Assembly: GCF_910596095.1 (NCBI RefSeq) | Contig: NC_056540.1 | Location: forward strand, 11,091,001-11,155,000 | Direction of reading: 5' to 3' | DNA from: Thunnus maccoyii | Lineage: Eukaryota; Chordata; Actinopteri; Scombriformes; Scombridae | DNA length: 64,000 nt | Part shown: positions 36,666 to 47,600 of the stretch, in pieces | How positions within the stretch are numbered: the stretch's first letter is position 1 | How the letters are laid out: each line of letters opens with the position of its first letter | The notes under the pieces: generated by a model | Database searches by the model: none | The model's input: only the letters and a program-made list of their open reading frames with translations | What the model was told of the DNA's origin: nothing | Program-made: the position numbers and the translations under genes

Positions 36666-38710
36666 TGGAGCTGGAGAGCAAAGATTATCAGGAGGCGTGG
36701 TGTCTCTCTCTCTCTCCGTCCATTGGTGAAGGATTGTTATGAGCTGCAAACAAAGAGTACTTGAATAATGTCAACTATCATAATACCAACACCCTGCAAT
36801 CTCCTTATTTTTAAAAGTAATGCTGTGTAGTGATATGGATCTAAATGAATGTGTGTGTCTGTTGTTCGAACCAATGATCTGTCTAGTCTGGGGTGGCGGT
36901 CAGGCAGACGCACTATTAATTGTGTGCCTTGTTGGTTAGTTATGAGACGGTGAGAAGAAGGAAGTGCGTGCCTCTGCGAGAATATCAGGGGTGTTTGCTT
37001 TTATAACCTCAATCAATGAAATCACCAGAATAGCAAAAAAATATATATATATATCAGTAGCTGCATAATTTTTTGAGATGCTTTCTCAGTAACTTTACTG
37101 AATGATGAGTTTTGATAACATGATCAGCCATTTTAACTTTCTAATGTACATTTACGACTGTCAAGTTACCTCTTATTTGTCCTCGTTCTTCCTTTGGCCT
37201 GTAAATAGAAATCTGAAGCCTTACAAATAACTTATGAAGTTCCTATATGAGAGGCAGTGACATTGTGAAGAGTTGTATCATACAGACCAACCCTGATATG
37301 AATTAAGACCTATACGAAGCACATTGACACCTTCTCTTTGTACATAAGCGTCCAAACACTCCAAATGTGGCCTGTACTACAAAGTAACGAATGAGTGTTT
37401 GGCATGAAAGCTATTGATTAATTTGTGGAGTTTTTCCATTAATAACCATCATTTGTGGCCTTTCTTATTGGTATATATATATCTATATTTTACTTATGAA
37501 GAAAAGTATAATCAGTTTGCATCAAATGAGATAATCAGTAGGTAGAAAAGCCTCATACAGGGTTGTTTTTTTTTCCATTATAGCGCAGTGCCTGGAAGAC
37601 CTTTGTCTCCTCTTCAGTTCTAACTTCTTTAAATGAGACAATGTGACTGTGCAGTGTTGAGGACTGCTACGGCACGTAGCTTCTGTACTATGTACAAACA
37701 TACGGTATGTTTGTACTTGTGCCTCAAGCCAAGTGTATTGGTCTGTACAGATATCAAATGCAGTTGTAAAAATGATTTCACTTATTCTGTTTTGTTTGTC
37801 CCTTGCACATTTCTATCCTCCTAATCTCTTCAGGCCAGTGATACCTTCAGTGCTCCGAAAAACACCTGAGATGAAAACGTACTGAGCTCAACTTAATTCC
37901 TCAAGCGTCAATGCAGACTGTTAAGATTGCATCATGCATTTATCTGTTATGTGTTCAATGTTCACTGGTGCGTCCCAGTAAATACTGCCTTCTCACTTTC
38001 ATTAATGTTACACTTTAAAAACAGCACTCTTGAAAAACACTGTTGCTGTCATAAGCGTTCGCAAGTCCAGGTTTTGCAATTTATCAGGTACAGAATCTCG
38101 TGTGAGAGGAAGCACTTTTACCAGTTGGGGTGCAGTTTGTGTACACCTAGTATGTTATAGTAGTCGGATTAACTGATCTGTTAGATATACAAACCACTGA
38201 TCTTCAGTGGTTCAAGTGCCTGCTGACGGTTGCCTCCTCACCCTTGTAATGATTGATAATAAGTACATCTTGCTTACTGGACATTTTTGGAATGTCAATG
38301 ATGAGATAAATAATTCACTGACCAGAGGAGAAGGCAGTGGATCCTGCAGCCCCCAAGAGAATTGAAGTTGTGTTTTCCCTCTCTCCCAAGGGCTCAAGAG
38401 GCTCAGCACGCTTACACATAGTAGCCTTGCATCGGAGTCTGAAGCATTAAAATGACCAAAATCTGTTGCTGTGTAATTTAACAGTAGAAGTTATTTTATG
38501 CCTTTTGTTTTCTACTTCAAATTATTTTGATCTTCTCTAAGATGGGATTGTTACTGAAACACTAGTATATGCAAATGTTTAAAAAAAAAGAAAAGAAAAG
38601 CAATGAAAATCCTCTGAGAAAATGAATTTTTGCATTATTCCCATTTTGACTTGATTTACACATTGAGATTGTTTATCTACAACATTAAACAGTTGATTGA
38701 GATTTGTTAA
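36666..38710 (+). other. clint1: clint1 3' UTR
   Basis: About 2 kb of AT-rich, stop-dense sequence follows the clint1 stop. Candidate poly(A) signals are ATTAAA at 38446-38451, ATTAAA at 38684-38689 (followed by TG-rich GGTGTGTGTT), and AATAAA at 38848-38853. The middle one, with its GU-rich downstream element, looks best. The length fits the long 3' UTR known for vertebrate CLINT1. The exact end is inferred. Confidence 0.6.
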
Positions 38711-38859
38711 TGGTGTGTGTTATTTGGCATGTTGTGTCATTAGCCTCATTCAAAAGAGCTTCATGCAGCAAAAGTGAAGCCATCGCACTCAACTTTGAAA
38801 TTACATCGAGTTGATACGAGCTTGTTAACGTCACTGTTGATTAAAGTAATAAAGTAAAG

Positions 38860-39945
38860 ACAAGAGGATGAAATGGGCAACAAAACTTCTAAGAATACTT
38901 AATAAATGATAAAGCTGAAGGAGAAATCCATATCCTGTTGGTATTTGAATTTTAAAATGCTGATAATTTGTGTCATAGATGCTTCATTTCTAATTCAACT
39001 GATTAAATTTACAGTTTCTCCAGTGAGAAAGTGAGCTGGCCTGAGTGCTCTGGTGAAGTACACCCAAGAGAAAGATTGCACAGTCTAATTGTGGCCCGTG
39101 TCTTTACCACCAGTGCACTGTCCTCTTAATCATGAAGGCTTGTTGGAACACACTGGTGTGACAAACACGACTAAAACATGGTTTGCATTAAACACTTGAC
39201 CCCGTTTTCACTCTCTGGAGAGGAAAGACTTAAGTGGGCTACACTAATAATATTCTGATACATTATATGAAAGTAACAGTATATAGTTTAACAACAGCTC
39301 TGCTACTGATAGAATTTGTCCTATTTATGGCATATAAATATATGGAAAGAGGGTCAGTTAAACTTTCTCCAGTCTACTGATAAAATTCAACTAAAATAAG
39401 ATGATACAGGTGAAAATAATGTGATGTTAAAGCTCTGGCGCAGACCCAGAAACATTACAACAACATACAATCATTCTGTGCCACTCATCATCCAAAAGTA
39501 ACCTCTGCCATTTAAAAAGAAAAAAAAAAAAGCAGCGACATCTTTAGTCTTTACATCTTCCATGAGATGCAGTAAATTGTGCTTTTATGGGTAATGTGCC
39601 CATTAAAGAGTAAAAGCAATCTGAGACGTCAAGACAAATGACAGCTTTTGAGTGCCATCTGCAATCTCTAGCTTCACAAACTCAATTATTCATAATGCAT
39701 TTATGAAGTCCGCTGAGACTGCGCTGTCATTCCCGTTCAAACTAACGGGGAAAAGCAACATAAAGGGACAAGCTCTTTGAGATGACAATGGCCTTGCAGA
39801 TGGCACTAATGTCTTATGCTGCCACCTGCTGGCTATTAAGCATAACACAGACACGGTGGCACAGCAGTGACAAAATAAATGTACTTTAGTGGCTGACAGA
39901 AAAAAAGAAATCAAGACAAGAAATTACTAAAATTAGTACAGAGAA
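38860..39945. other. Convergent intergenic spacer between clint1 and lsm11
   Basis: About 1.1 kb of AT-rich DNA between the two gene tails. I see no ORF, RNA gene or clear mobile element in it. Confidence 0.5.
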
Positions 39946-39948
39946 GCT

Positions 39949-39954
39949 TTTATT
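39949..39954 (-). terminator. lsm11: lsm11 poly(A) signal
   Basis: TTTATT on the plus strand reads AATAAA on the minus strand, about 230 bases beyond the lsm11 stop codon. It is the nearest canonical signal and implies a short 3' UTR. Confidence 0.6.
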
Positions 39955-40180
39955 CCCTGATATCAAAATAATTGAGAAAAACTTCCATATCAATATGATA
40001 TAACAGTACTCCTGGTTTGATTCTTACGAACGTAATTAAATCAGAGCTCTCTCTGGCAGTTCATCTACAGAGTTTCACATCTATTATTACAGATGTTCAG
40101 TGTAAAATAAAACTGAACTGACTGTGGTTTTGTTACATCTTCCTTGAAAATAAGATGCTGTAAATATCAAACAAAATACA

Positions 40181-43100
40181 TCAGAGAGGCTGTGGGTTAA
40201 CCAGGATAACGTTCTCACCCCGGATGAAAAGTTGGTTGATGTGGCGTGTGTGGACCTTGCCGTACGTCTTGGAGTCTTTCTTCTGACAGGTCTCTGGACC
40301 CTGAGCCTTCATCGAGATTTCATGTTTGTCCTGTTTGGTTTTAGCATCTTGTGACAGCTTGGACTCCGTCCTGCTGTCTCCTCTCTTGCTGGTAAGGTGA
40401 GCAGACAGGCTTTTTGGAGTCATGATTGGGTTTGCGGGCTGATGCTTGTCGGTTTTTCCCTGGGCTTTGTGCTGTTTTGCTGGCTCATCACCTCCTGAGC
40501 TTTCCTGGAGCTTTAGCTTCTCAAAGAGCTGTGCAAAGATTTCAGTCACATTAATATTTGTGGATAAAATGTAGAGCTTACAGTACTTATCTTTAAGATT
40601 TTCATAAAATCAAACCCTGGTTTTATATTTATGGTCAGCATTTTTTCAGCAAATTCAACAAATATACATTCTTTTATCTCTCTATATAGTAGCTATAACT
40701 GACACCGGTGGGGTCTGCCATTCTCACGTTGGATCCATATTACCTACCGATATATTTTACTGTGAAGCAGTCACAGGAAACTGGATTGAACAGCGATTGT
40801 TCATCTAAAAAGCATCTGCTCAGCAAGGTAACCATATTTACTGTGCGCTGCTGTTGTGTGGAAATCTACTCGTGCTGTGTGCAGCGTGAAGTCAGATTGC
40901 AGTTGCTCATGGCATGATGAGAAAAGGCAGAGTGTTGACGTGAGATTGTTTGGCTGCTCTGTAAATAGTTGCTCTTCTGTCGAAGCTGCGAAGAAGCTGC
41001 TCAGCGTTTGCTGCCCACAGAACTCTGGGATCTGTATTATTAAACCATCCTGCTGTTAACATGGTAACCACACGTCATTAAATCAATAAAGATTGAATTC
41101 TTAAGGATTATAACTTTAACTATTAGTCAGAAGGAAATATATTTCACTCAGATATACAATAACAACTAGTGCATACCCGTGAAATGGTGAGGGCTTTCTC
41201 GTGGTAGAACGCCTCTCCGAGAAGAGGGTCTCTGTACATCTCATCTACGTCCACCATCGCCTGACAAAGAGGAAGAAAAAAGGAATGTGAGATTCCAACA
41301 AAAAGCAAATTCATGGTTACAAGCATGTTGTTTTGCTTATTTCAGATTCAAAATGTGGCAGCTGTGAAATAAGAATACGACGGGAAAACAAGAGCTCACC
41401 ATGTTCCAGAACTTGTCGAAGGCCACGACGAAGCCAGAGCACACGCCCCTCAACCCCTTGAAGGTCCTGATGTGAACTTTGACCCTTATCCTCTCCTCAA
41501 CGCATCGGTGCAGTTCACCCAGAGGACTGCCTTTGCATACTGGAGACACATAACAAACAGGTTACACAACAGTCTCTACAACTAATAAATTGAGGAAGGA
41601 ATTCGGCTGAATTAAAGTAATATTTCTGGCAAATAAAAGGAAAATTATGCAAAATGTCCGATGTATTTAGTCGCAAAGTTTACTTTCTTTTGAGAGATAT
41701 TCAGACTGGTAACAAAAATAAAACTTGAATAAATGAGGAAACAACAAATAAGGTTGTTGGGCTCACTCATTGGTTTCATGAGTTTGAAAATGATGTGAAT
41801 CTAAACCCAAAAGACCTGTGGGAGATTTTAGTGTGACGTGTTAAACGGTGGAATATATTTGGGAAGAATTGTGTTCATTAAGAGATTCGTACAATTTATA
41901 TCAACGAGTGCTGAAGCTGATCTAGAGGTGTACGCAGCAGGATAAAAGTATCTTTACGTTGGTTTTTACTTAATGTGCCACCTTTACTTGCAGTGGACAC
42001 CAATATTTTAAAGGGAATAATGACACTGACACAGGAAAAAACTATCTCCAAATGGGGCTCAACCACCAACCTAGAACATTGACTATTTCAATACTCATTA
42101 TAATTTTTTGAGCCAATTATTATCTGAGAAGTTGTGTGCTTTTATGATGGATAGGGTCATGAACTAAGAGGGGCAGGGCCCAGGATAGTCACACATATAG
42201 CTTATTCTTTGGTCAGATAAAAACTACAGGTACCATGTGACACTGGTTTTCCATTTAAAGTAAAGGACTGCCTTGACAAAAAATTGCTTTTATAGGTGAG
42301 AAATGACGTCAACAGTCAGCCTCAAATGAAAAATAATATGGAGGTGTCGAAAGTTGTCATGTGACACGATGCTGAAGTTAGCTTCCCATTCAGGGTCGAG
42401 GGAAAAGTTAAAGGAAACATAAATAATGATATTTAGCAGCCAATTCTAAAAATTTTTCACCACTTACACTTGTGAAAAAGTGTTAGACATCATAGTAAAA
42501 CCTATAACGCAGTTTGAACCCACTTTCAGATTTGCAAAACCTTTATATTGCATATGAAAACTGAAAAAAGGGAGATTTCACTAATTTTTTTCCCCATCCA
42601 GACCACAATGTGATGTGGAAAGGGAAAAACAGCGAAATCGCCATTTTTTCTGTTTTCACAAGTAAAATAAAGATTTCTCAAACCTGAAAGAGTGTTTAAA
42701 CAGTGTTAAGGCTTTTGCTACAAAGCCTAACACTCTTTCATAAGTATAAGTGCTGAAAACTACTACTGCACAATATCATGCTGCTGCACTATTTGCACTA
42801 TACAGGACAATATATATTTTATTTTTTTATTTTATTTATTATAGTATGGTCTTTATTTTAGTATATGTCTATTTGTTGTGCACTTTATTGTCTTACTTGT
42901 CTTACTTAAATGTTGCCACCGCGGGATACTGAGAAACGTTTTCTCGATTCTTCTGTTTATTCTGTATAAAAATCCTGAATCTTGAATCTTGAAAAACGGC
43001 GAATCGGCCGACAAATATGATTATTTATGTTTCCCTTAACTTTCCCCTTAGCGTCGTTCACGTGACATGCTTTTAGTCTATCGAGTGGGAGGTGCCACAT

Positions 43101-43691
43101 AACACCATGCTACCAAACTAACCCCACATACTCTATAAAACAATATGACAATATCAGCCCGCGTCATGACACTACAACACAACACAACACAGCTAGGCTG
43201 CACCATGCCAAGCAGTGCTGATGGGTATTGAACCTACGGGGCATCCTCGTCAGCACATTTTTCTGGATCTTCTGCTTCCTCCGCCGCGGTGTGCCGCTGC
43301 TCTCCCCCTCCTCTGCATCGGGCACCGGGTTGTTCACCATCAGCTTCTTCAGCCTCTCGATACGTTCCGGGTCAGCCACCCCTTTCATCGCCTTTAGCCG
43401 CTTTTTCTCCACATTCTCCGGCTTGGCTCTGCCCCGACCGCCCTTCAGAAAGCTCTCGTACTCGGCGACGTTGTTGAAGCATTTGATGTTGGGAAAAGGA
43501 AGCGTGACGGTAGGAGAGTACAAGGCCAAAAGTGGGTCAAAGTTTTCGGAGCAGACGTCTGTTTTATCTGCGTCATCGCCCCCAGTTGTACTGGCTGAGT
43601 CCGGCTCATGCTGCGGTACTGAAGTGGTTGCAGGTACCGTTTCTTTACTGTCTGGCTTTACGCTTTTTCTGTCCCTCTCACTCTCCTCCAT
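40181..43691 (-). CDS. lsm11: U7 snRNA-associated Sm-like protein LSm11, 4 exons, 341 aa
   Basis: LSm11 replaces an Sm protein in the U7 snRNP ring and, with FLASH, drives histone pre-mRNA 3'-end processing (established). Minus-strand exons: 43691-43238, 41539-41400, 41260-41177 and 40528-40181. Phases agree; 342 codons with stop (human 360 aa). The start MEESERD aligns with human MEERERG, so the in-frame ATG nine codons upstream (43718) is less likely. [10 protein letters not shown] (51-60) is the FLASH-binding-type motif, and [11 protein letters not shown] (72-82) is a family signature. The split Sm fold shows Sm1 ([33 protein letters not shown]) in exon 2 and Sm2 ([17 protein letters not shown]) at the extreme C-terminus. 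A long Lys/Ser-rich insert lies between them, as is typical for LSm11. It is convergent with clint1 and head-to-head with thg1l. Confidence 0.94.
42449..42764. mobile_element. Small MITE with ~36-bp terminal inverted repeats in lsm11 intron 1
   Basis: The left arm CACTTACACTTGTGAAAAAG then TGTTAG (42461-42486) is mirrored by the right arm at 42727-42752. The reverse complement of the right arm reads CACTTATACTTATGAAAGAG then TGTTAG. The similarity extends about 10 bases outward on both sides. A second stem, GTGTTAAGGC...GCCTAACAC, lies at the right end (about 42702-42734). No protein is encoded. Superfamily unknown. Confidence 0.65.
42765..42998 (+). repeat. Probable interspersed repeat tail
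   Basis: CTGCACTATTTGCACTATAC, GTTGTGCACTTTATTGTCTT and GGGATACTGAGAAACGTTTT, followed by repeated AATCTTGAATCTTGAA, resemble the non-coding 3' end of a common fish retroelement. The 8-bp tandem at the end (TGAATCTT units) looks like a retroelement tail. Family uncertain. Confidence 0.4.
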
Positions 43692-44644
43692 GTTTGAAAC
43701 AGCCGCAGAAGGACGCACGATGAAGCAAAGTATCCTGGGAAAGTTGCTGACGTCTCACATGGTCAACCGTCATCCCATCTTGCTTGTGGAAGAATTTAAT
43801 TGGATTTAAAGATCTGAATAGTTCATATCTGAAATTATAATAGTGGCTCACTTATTTACAAATCCAAAAACTCGACAATAACCCCCAATTAAAGACCTTT
43901 AAAGGACTGGACTACAAATCCCACATCATGCTGTTCGGCAGGAGACCTTTGCACGCTCTCCCTAGTACCACACGATGGAGCTAGAGCACAACTGATAATT
44001 GACAGCTTTTACTAAAAATATGCCTTCTGTCATAGATTATCTCACGCAGAAGCACAAGAATAAATCAATCTATAATAGTGAATGCTTTTTAGAAGCAAAT
44101 GAAAACAATTAGCCGTGTGTTTCTGTTCATTATTTTCAAGCTCGTGCCCCGGAACGTTTCTTGGTAGGTAGTGTTTGCACTACGAACAAGCAGTGTCGGA
44201 CTGTATATAACCCAACGTGTGTGAGATGACCATCTGTAAAGAATAAATGTAGATTACAAGTGATAACATTGCTTTAATACCTTATTACACCCAATATTGA
44301 TGTTTGTGTATCTACTAAAATAGCTTCATATAACCGCATGTAAGCAGGTTTCCAAAAAGCAACTATGCTGGTTACTAAGGACTAACATCACACATGGCAT
44401 CCAAGTGTAAGTAATTATTAACGTTGGTTAGTCAGCTAATAATAGGACAGCTTAACATGTATCACTAAATATTCCACAATGATAGCGGTAATAGTCAGTG
44501 GGATTTCTTTTTAAGTTGCTTCGATGTCAAAATAATGTTGCTGTGATCCTGTTTTAGCCGAAAATATTCCATTCCTCCTGACTTTAGGTTGCTTTGTGGT
44601 GCAGGAGTGACCATCATGCGTTTGTTTGTTGCAGGAGCTCCCTC
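43692..44644. promoter_or_regulatory. Candidate bidirectional promoter of lsm11 and thg1l
   Basis: Only 953 bases separate the two divergent start codons. The interval holds CRE-like TGACGTCT at 43748-43755, a ZNF143-like ACTACAAATCCCACATCATG at 43911-43930, and TATCCTGGGAAAG near 43729 (the reverse strand has TTCCCAGGATA). ZNF143- and CRE-type sites are typical of TATA-less bidirectional housekeeping promoters (established). The thg1l side could include a 5' non-coding exon, because TTTGTTTGTTGCAG just before 44635 looks like a splice acceptor. Confidence 0.55.
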
Positions 44645-47600
44645 ATGCTGGTTGGAAAGGTCTTCAGTATTCGTGGAGGTGTCGGTTCTTGCATCGTCAG
44701 ACCCTTGGCTCGTCTGTTTACCTGCCCCAGTAACATGGCCAAGAGCAAGTTTGAGTATGTCCGCAACTTTGAAACTGATGACACCTGTCTAAGAAACTGC
44801 TACATTGTTGTGAGGCTGGATGGGCGCAACTTCCACAAGTGAGTCTCCATTTAAAGCTACACATCTGTCCTCTGTGTGAATATATGAGTGGTTATGTGGA
44901 GGTTGATACATAGTTTGAGTCTCTTCTTGCATTTTGTGTCAGGTTTGCAGAGCAGCACAAGTTCACAAAACCCAATGACGACAGAGCCCTGGGACTGATG
45001 AGCCGCAGTGCGCACTCAGTCATGGAGGAACTAGAGGATATTGTCATTGCTTACGGTCAAAGTGATGAATTCAGTTTTGTTTTCAAGAGGACGTCCACCT
45101 GGTTCAAGAGGAGAGCCAGGTACTGTGGAGCAACGTTATTCTCACGCATCATATTTCTACCTTTGTCTGACTTTATTTCTCCCCCTCTTGCAGTAAGCTC
45201 ATGACTCATGTGGCGTCCCAGTTCTCCTCTTCATATGTGTTTTACTGGAAGGAGTTTTTCGGGGAGCAGCCCCTCCTCTACCCCCCTGGCTTTGATGGAC
45301 GGGTGGTCCTGTATCCTAGCAACCGCAACCTCAAAGACTACCTCAGCTGGAGGCAAGCAGACTGTAAGTACACAGAGTACCACAACTGTTTAACAGATCT
45401 TTGAGTTCTCTCATCACACTGGCTCATCAAACTACATACAGATGTCAGGCTGTACAGATGTTTTTGTCTCTTTCAGGTCACATAAATAATATGTACAACA
45501 CAGTGTTTTGGACTTTAGTACAGAGAGGAGGACTCACTACAGTCCAGGCAGAGGATCGCTTAAAGGTGAGCAGTCAACACACTACACAGTTCATTAATGT
45601 GTGGTTGTGTACATGGACATCAGTGCATGTGTTTGTATAAATATGTAATAATATTAAAGGGGAATACTGCTACTTCTTTATTCCTGTTAATTTTCTACAA
45701 ATAACAGAAAACAAGAAGAAAAAAACATGGAGGAGACACGTAAATGTTTAGAGGTTATACATAACATACACACATATATAACATTGTCCCTGTCAGTAAA
45801 CAGCAGATATACACAAGGTCCTTCACACAGTATCCAAAGATGTACAATGTTGTCTGTGGGCTGACTCATGATCATCCTAGGTTTTGTCCAAAAAGCATTT
45901 CCCAAACACATTAAGTTCCATAATTCATCTGATTCCAGTTACTAAGTACCAAAGCCATTTGAAAAGCATGTAGACCCAGAATCAAGATGGATAGAGTACA
46001 TACTGGTTAAAGACAATGCAGTACAATACAAAATGCAAATATGAAACTTCTGCTCTCTAGCTAACACTCATAGTTTTGGTTTAAGCACTGAGCTGTAAAT
46101 GATCACAAGTTTGTGTGATCCAACTGACCTACATAAAATAATTGGTTGCCATTTCTTATTGAAAATTGAAATCTTGCTCCTGAAAAGATACAGTATGTCA
46201 GCTTTTCCAAACATATTATTAATTTCTGATATCTATTACTGTTGAAGCAATGAGTTGATTAGTCAGTCAGTCAGTTGACAGGAAATGACTACATGTCAAT
46301 ATTAACCCTTTTAGCACCATAATAATAGATATATTTATTAAAATGCCTGGTCTTTTTGGTCTATTTTTGTCAATAATTGTGTCAAAAAATGCCCTATGTG
46401 TAAATAATTTACCCTTTCTCCAGGAGAAGTAGAACTTTCAAAATCTGTCAAGTATTTACCATTCTTATGTAATTAAATACCTAAAACTGTGTGTTATACG
46501 AAGAAAAGGACAAAAACGGAATTGAATTTTCTTCAACTTTCTTTTTATAAATTCTTGAAAAGTGCAGATTGAACATTTGAATGATTAAAATTGCACGAAG
46601 TAGCGAGGAGTTACGGTAATTTGAAATACACATGCGCCGCAGTGTCACCGGTGATCCCCGTAGTTTTAAAAGGGTTAACAGGTAATCACTTCTGCCATTT
46701 GTCAAGTAAAATGACCAAAGACTTCCCAGTTTAAAACTGTGAATATCTCTCTCCATTTTATATTATTATAAACTGAGCTCTTTGTCTTTTTTGACTTTTG
46801 GAAAAAACATAATAATCAATTTCAACACAGAACATTCTGATGAGATATTTTCCATTAATTTTGACATTTTGTAAGACTAAACAAATAATTGATTAATGGA
46901 GAAATAATCAGTAGATTAAGTGATAATGAAAGTTAAAAGTTAAGCACAGCGTTCTCATCCATGTTCCAACTTAAATTAATGTTGGATTTCAGCTGCTTCA
47001 GAAGTTTTTATAACATAACTGTTTTTTAAGGATATTGGAGATGTACACATTTGGTGGTTTGCAAATGAGAAATTTAATGCTCATAACTACAGTAGAAATA
47101 TAAAAGGAAGTAATCCATCTAATTGAACACAAGCTCTGTCATCACTTGTGGCAGCTGAAATCCACCAACACAGCTGTTCTCAGGAAGTTTATTCATTCTC
47201 CAGTGAGCTTGAAGCGAAACTACAGTGAGGTGACAACAGCTGATGAGTTATTTGAAATGTTCATTCTGGCCGGGCAACATAAGTTATTCACAGCCAGTCA
47301 ATGTGTCGTAGTTCCTAGTTTCTTTCTTCTTCACTTCAGACATTTCTTTGAAATCAAAGCGGACAGAGAAGAAGTGTATTTGCAGCAGGGGATTTTCTCT
47401 AATTCTATTTCAGAGTTGAACACCGCAGCTATAATGAAAACATTGGGCGGTGAGATCATGGTTTAGTTGAAGGCGTGTATGATGTCACTTTTAGGAAGTT
47501 GTACTCTTCAACTAAGTGATGCATCACATCTGTGCACATTTTTTTATTTTGGGTTTTTTGTCTTAACCCGGTCATGTCCTCTTCCAGGGAACACTAGCTG

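Noticed and set aside
36348..36749. Long minus-strand and third-frame ORFs over clint1 exon 12
   Set aside because: Shadows of the ATGGGA repeat; the plus-strand MG-rich frame joins exon 11 in phase and ends in the conserved DAFADFGNF tail.
43228..43809. 193-codon plus-strand frame opposite lsm11 exon 1
   Set aside because: Antisense shadow; the minus strand carries the conserved LSm11 N-terminus with a proper donor.
47146..47466. 106-codon frame in thg1l intron 4
   Set aside because: No recognised protein, no needed role in the thg1l phase, and exon 4 joins exon 5 correctly without it. May be a decayed element.
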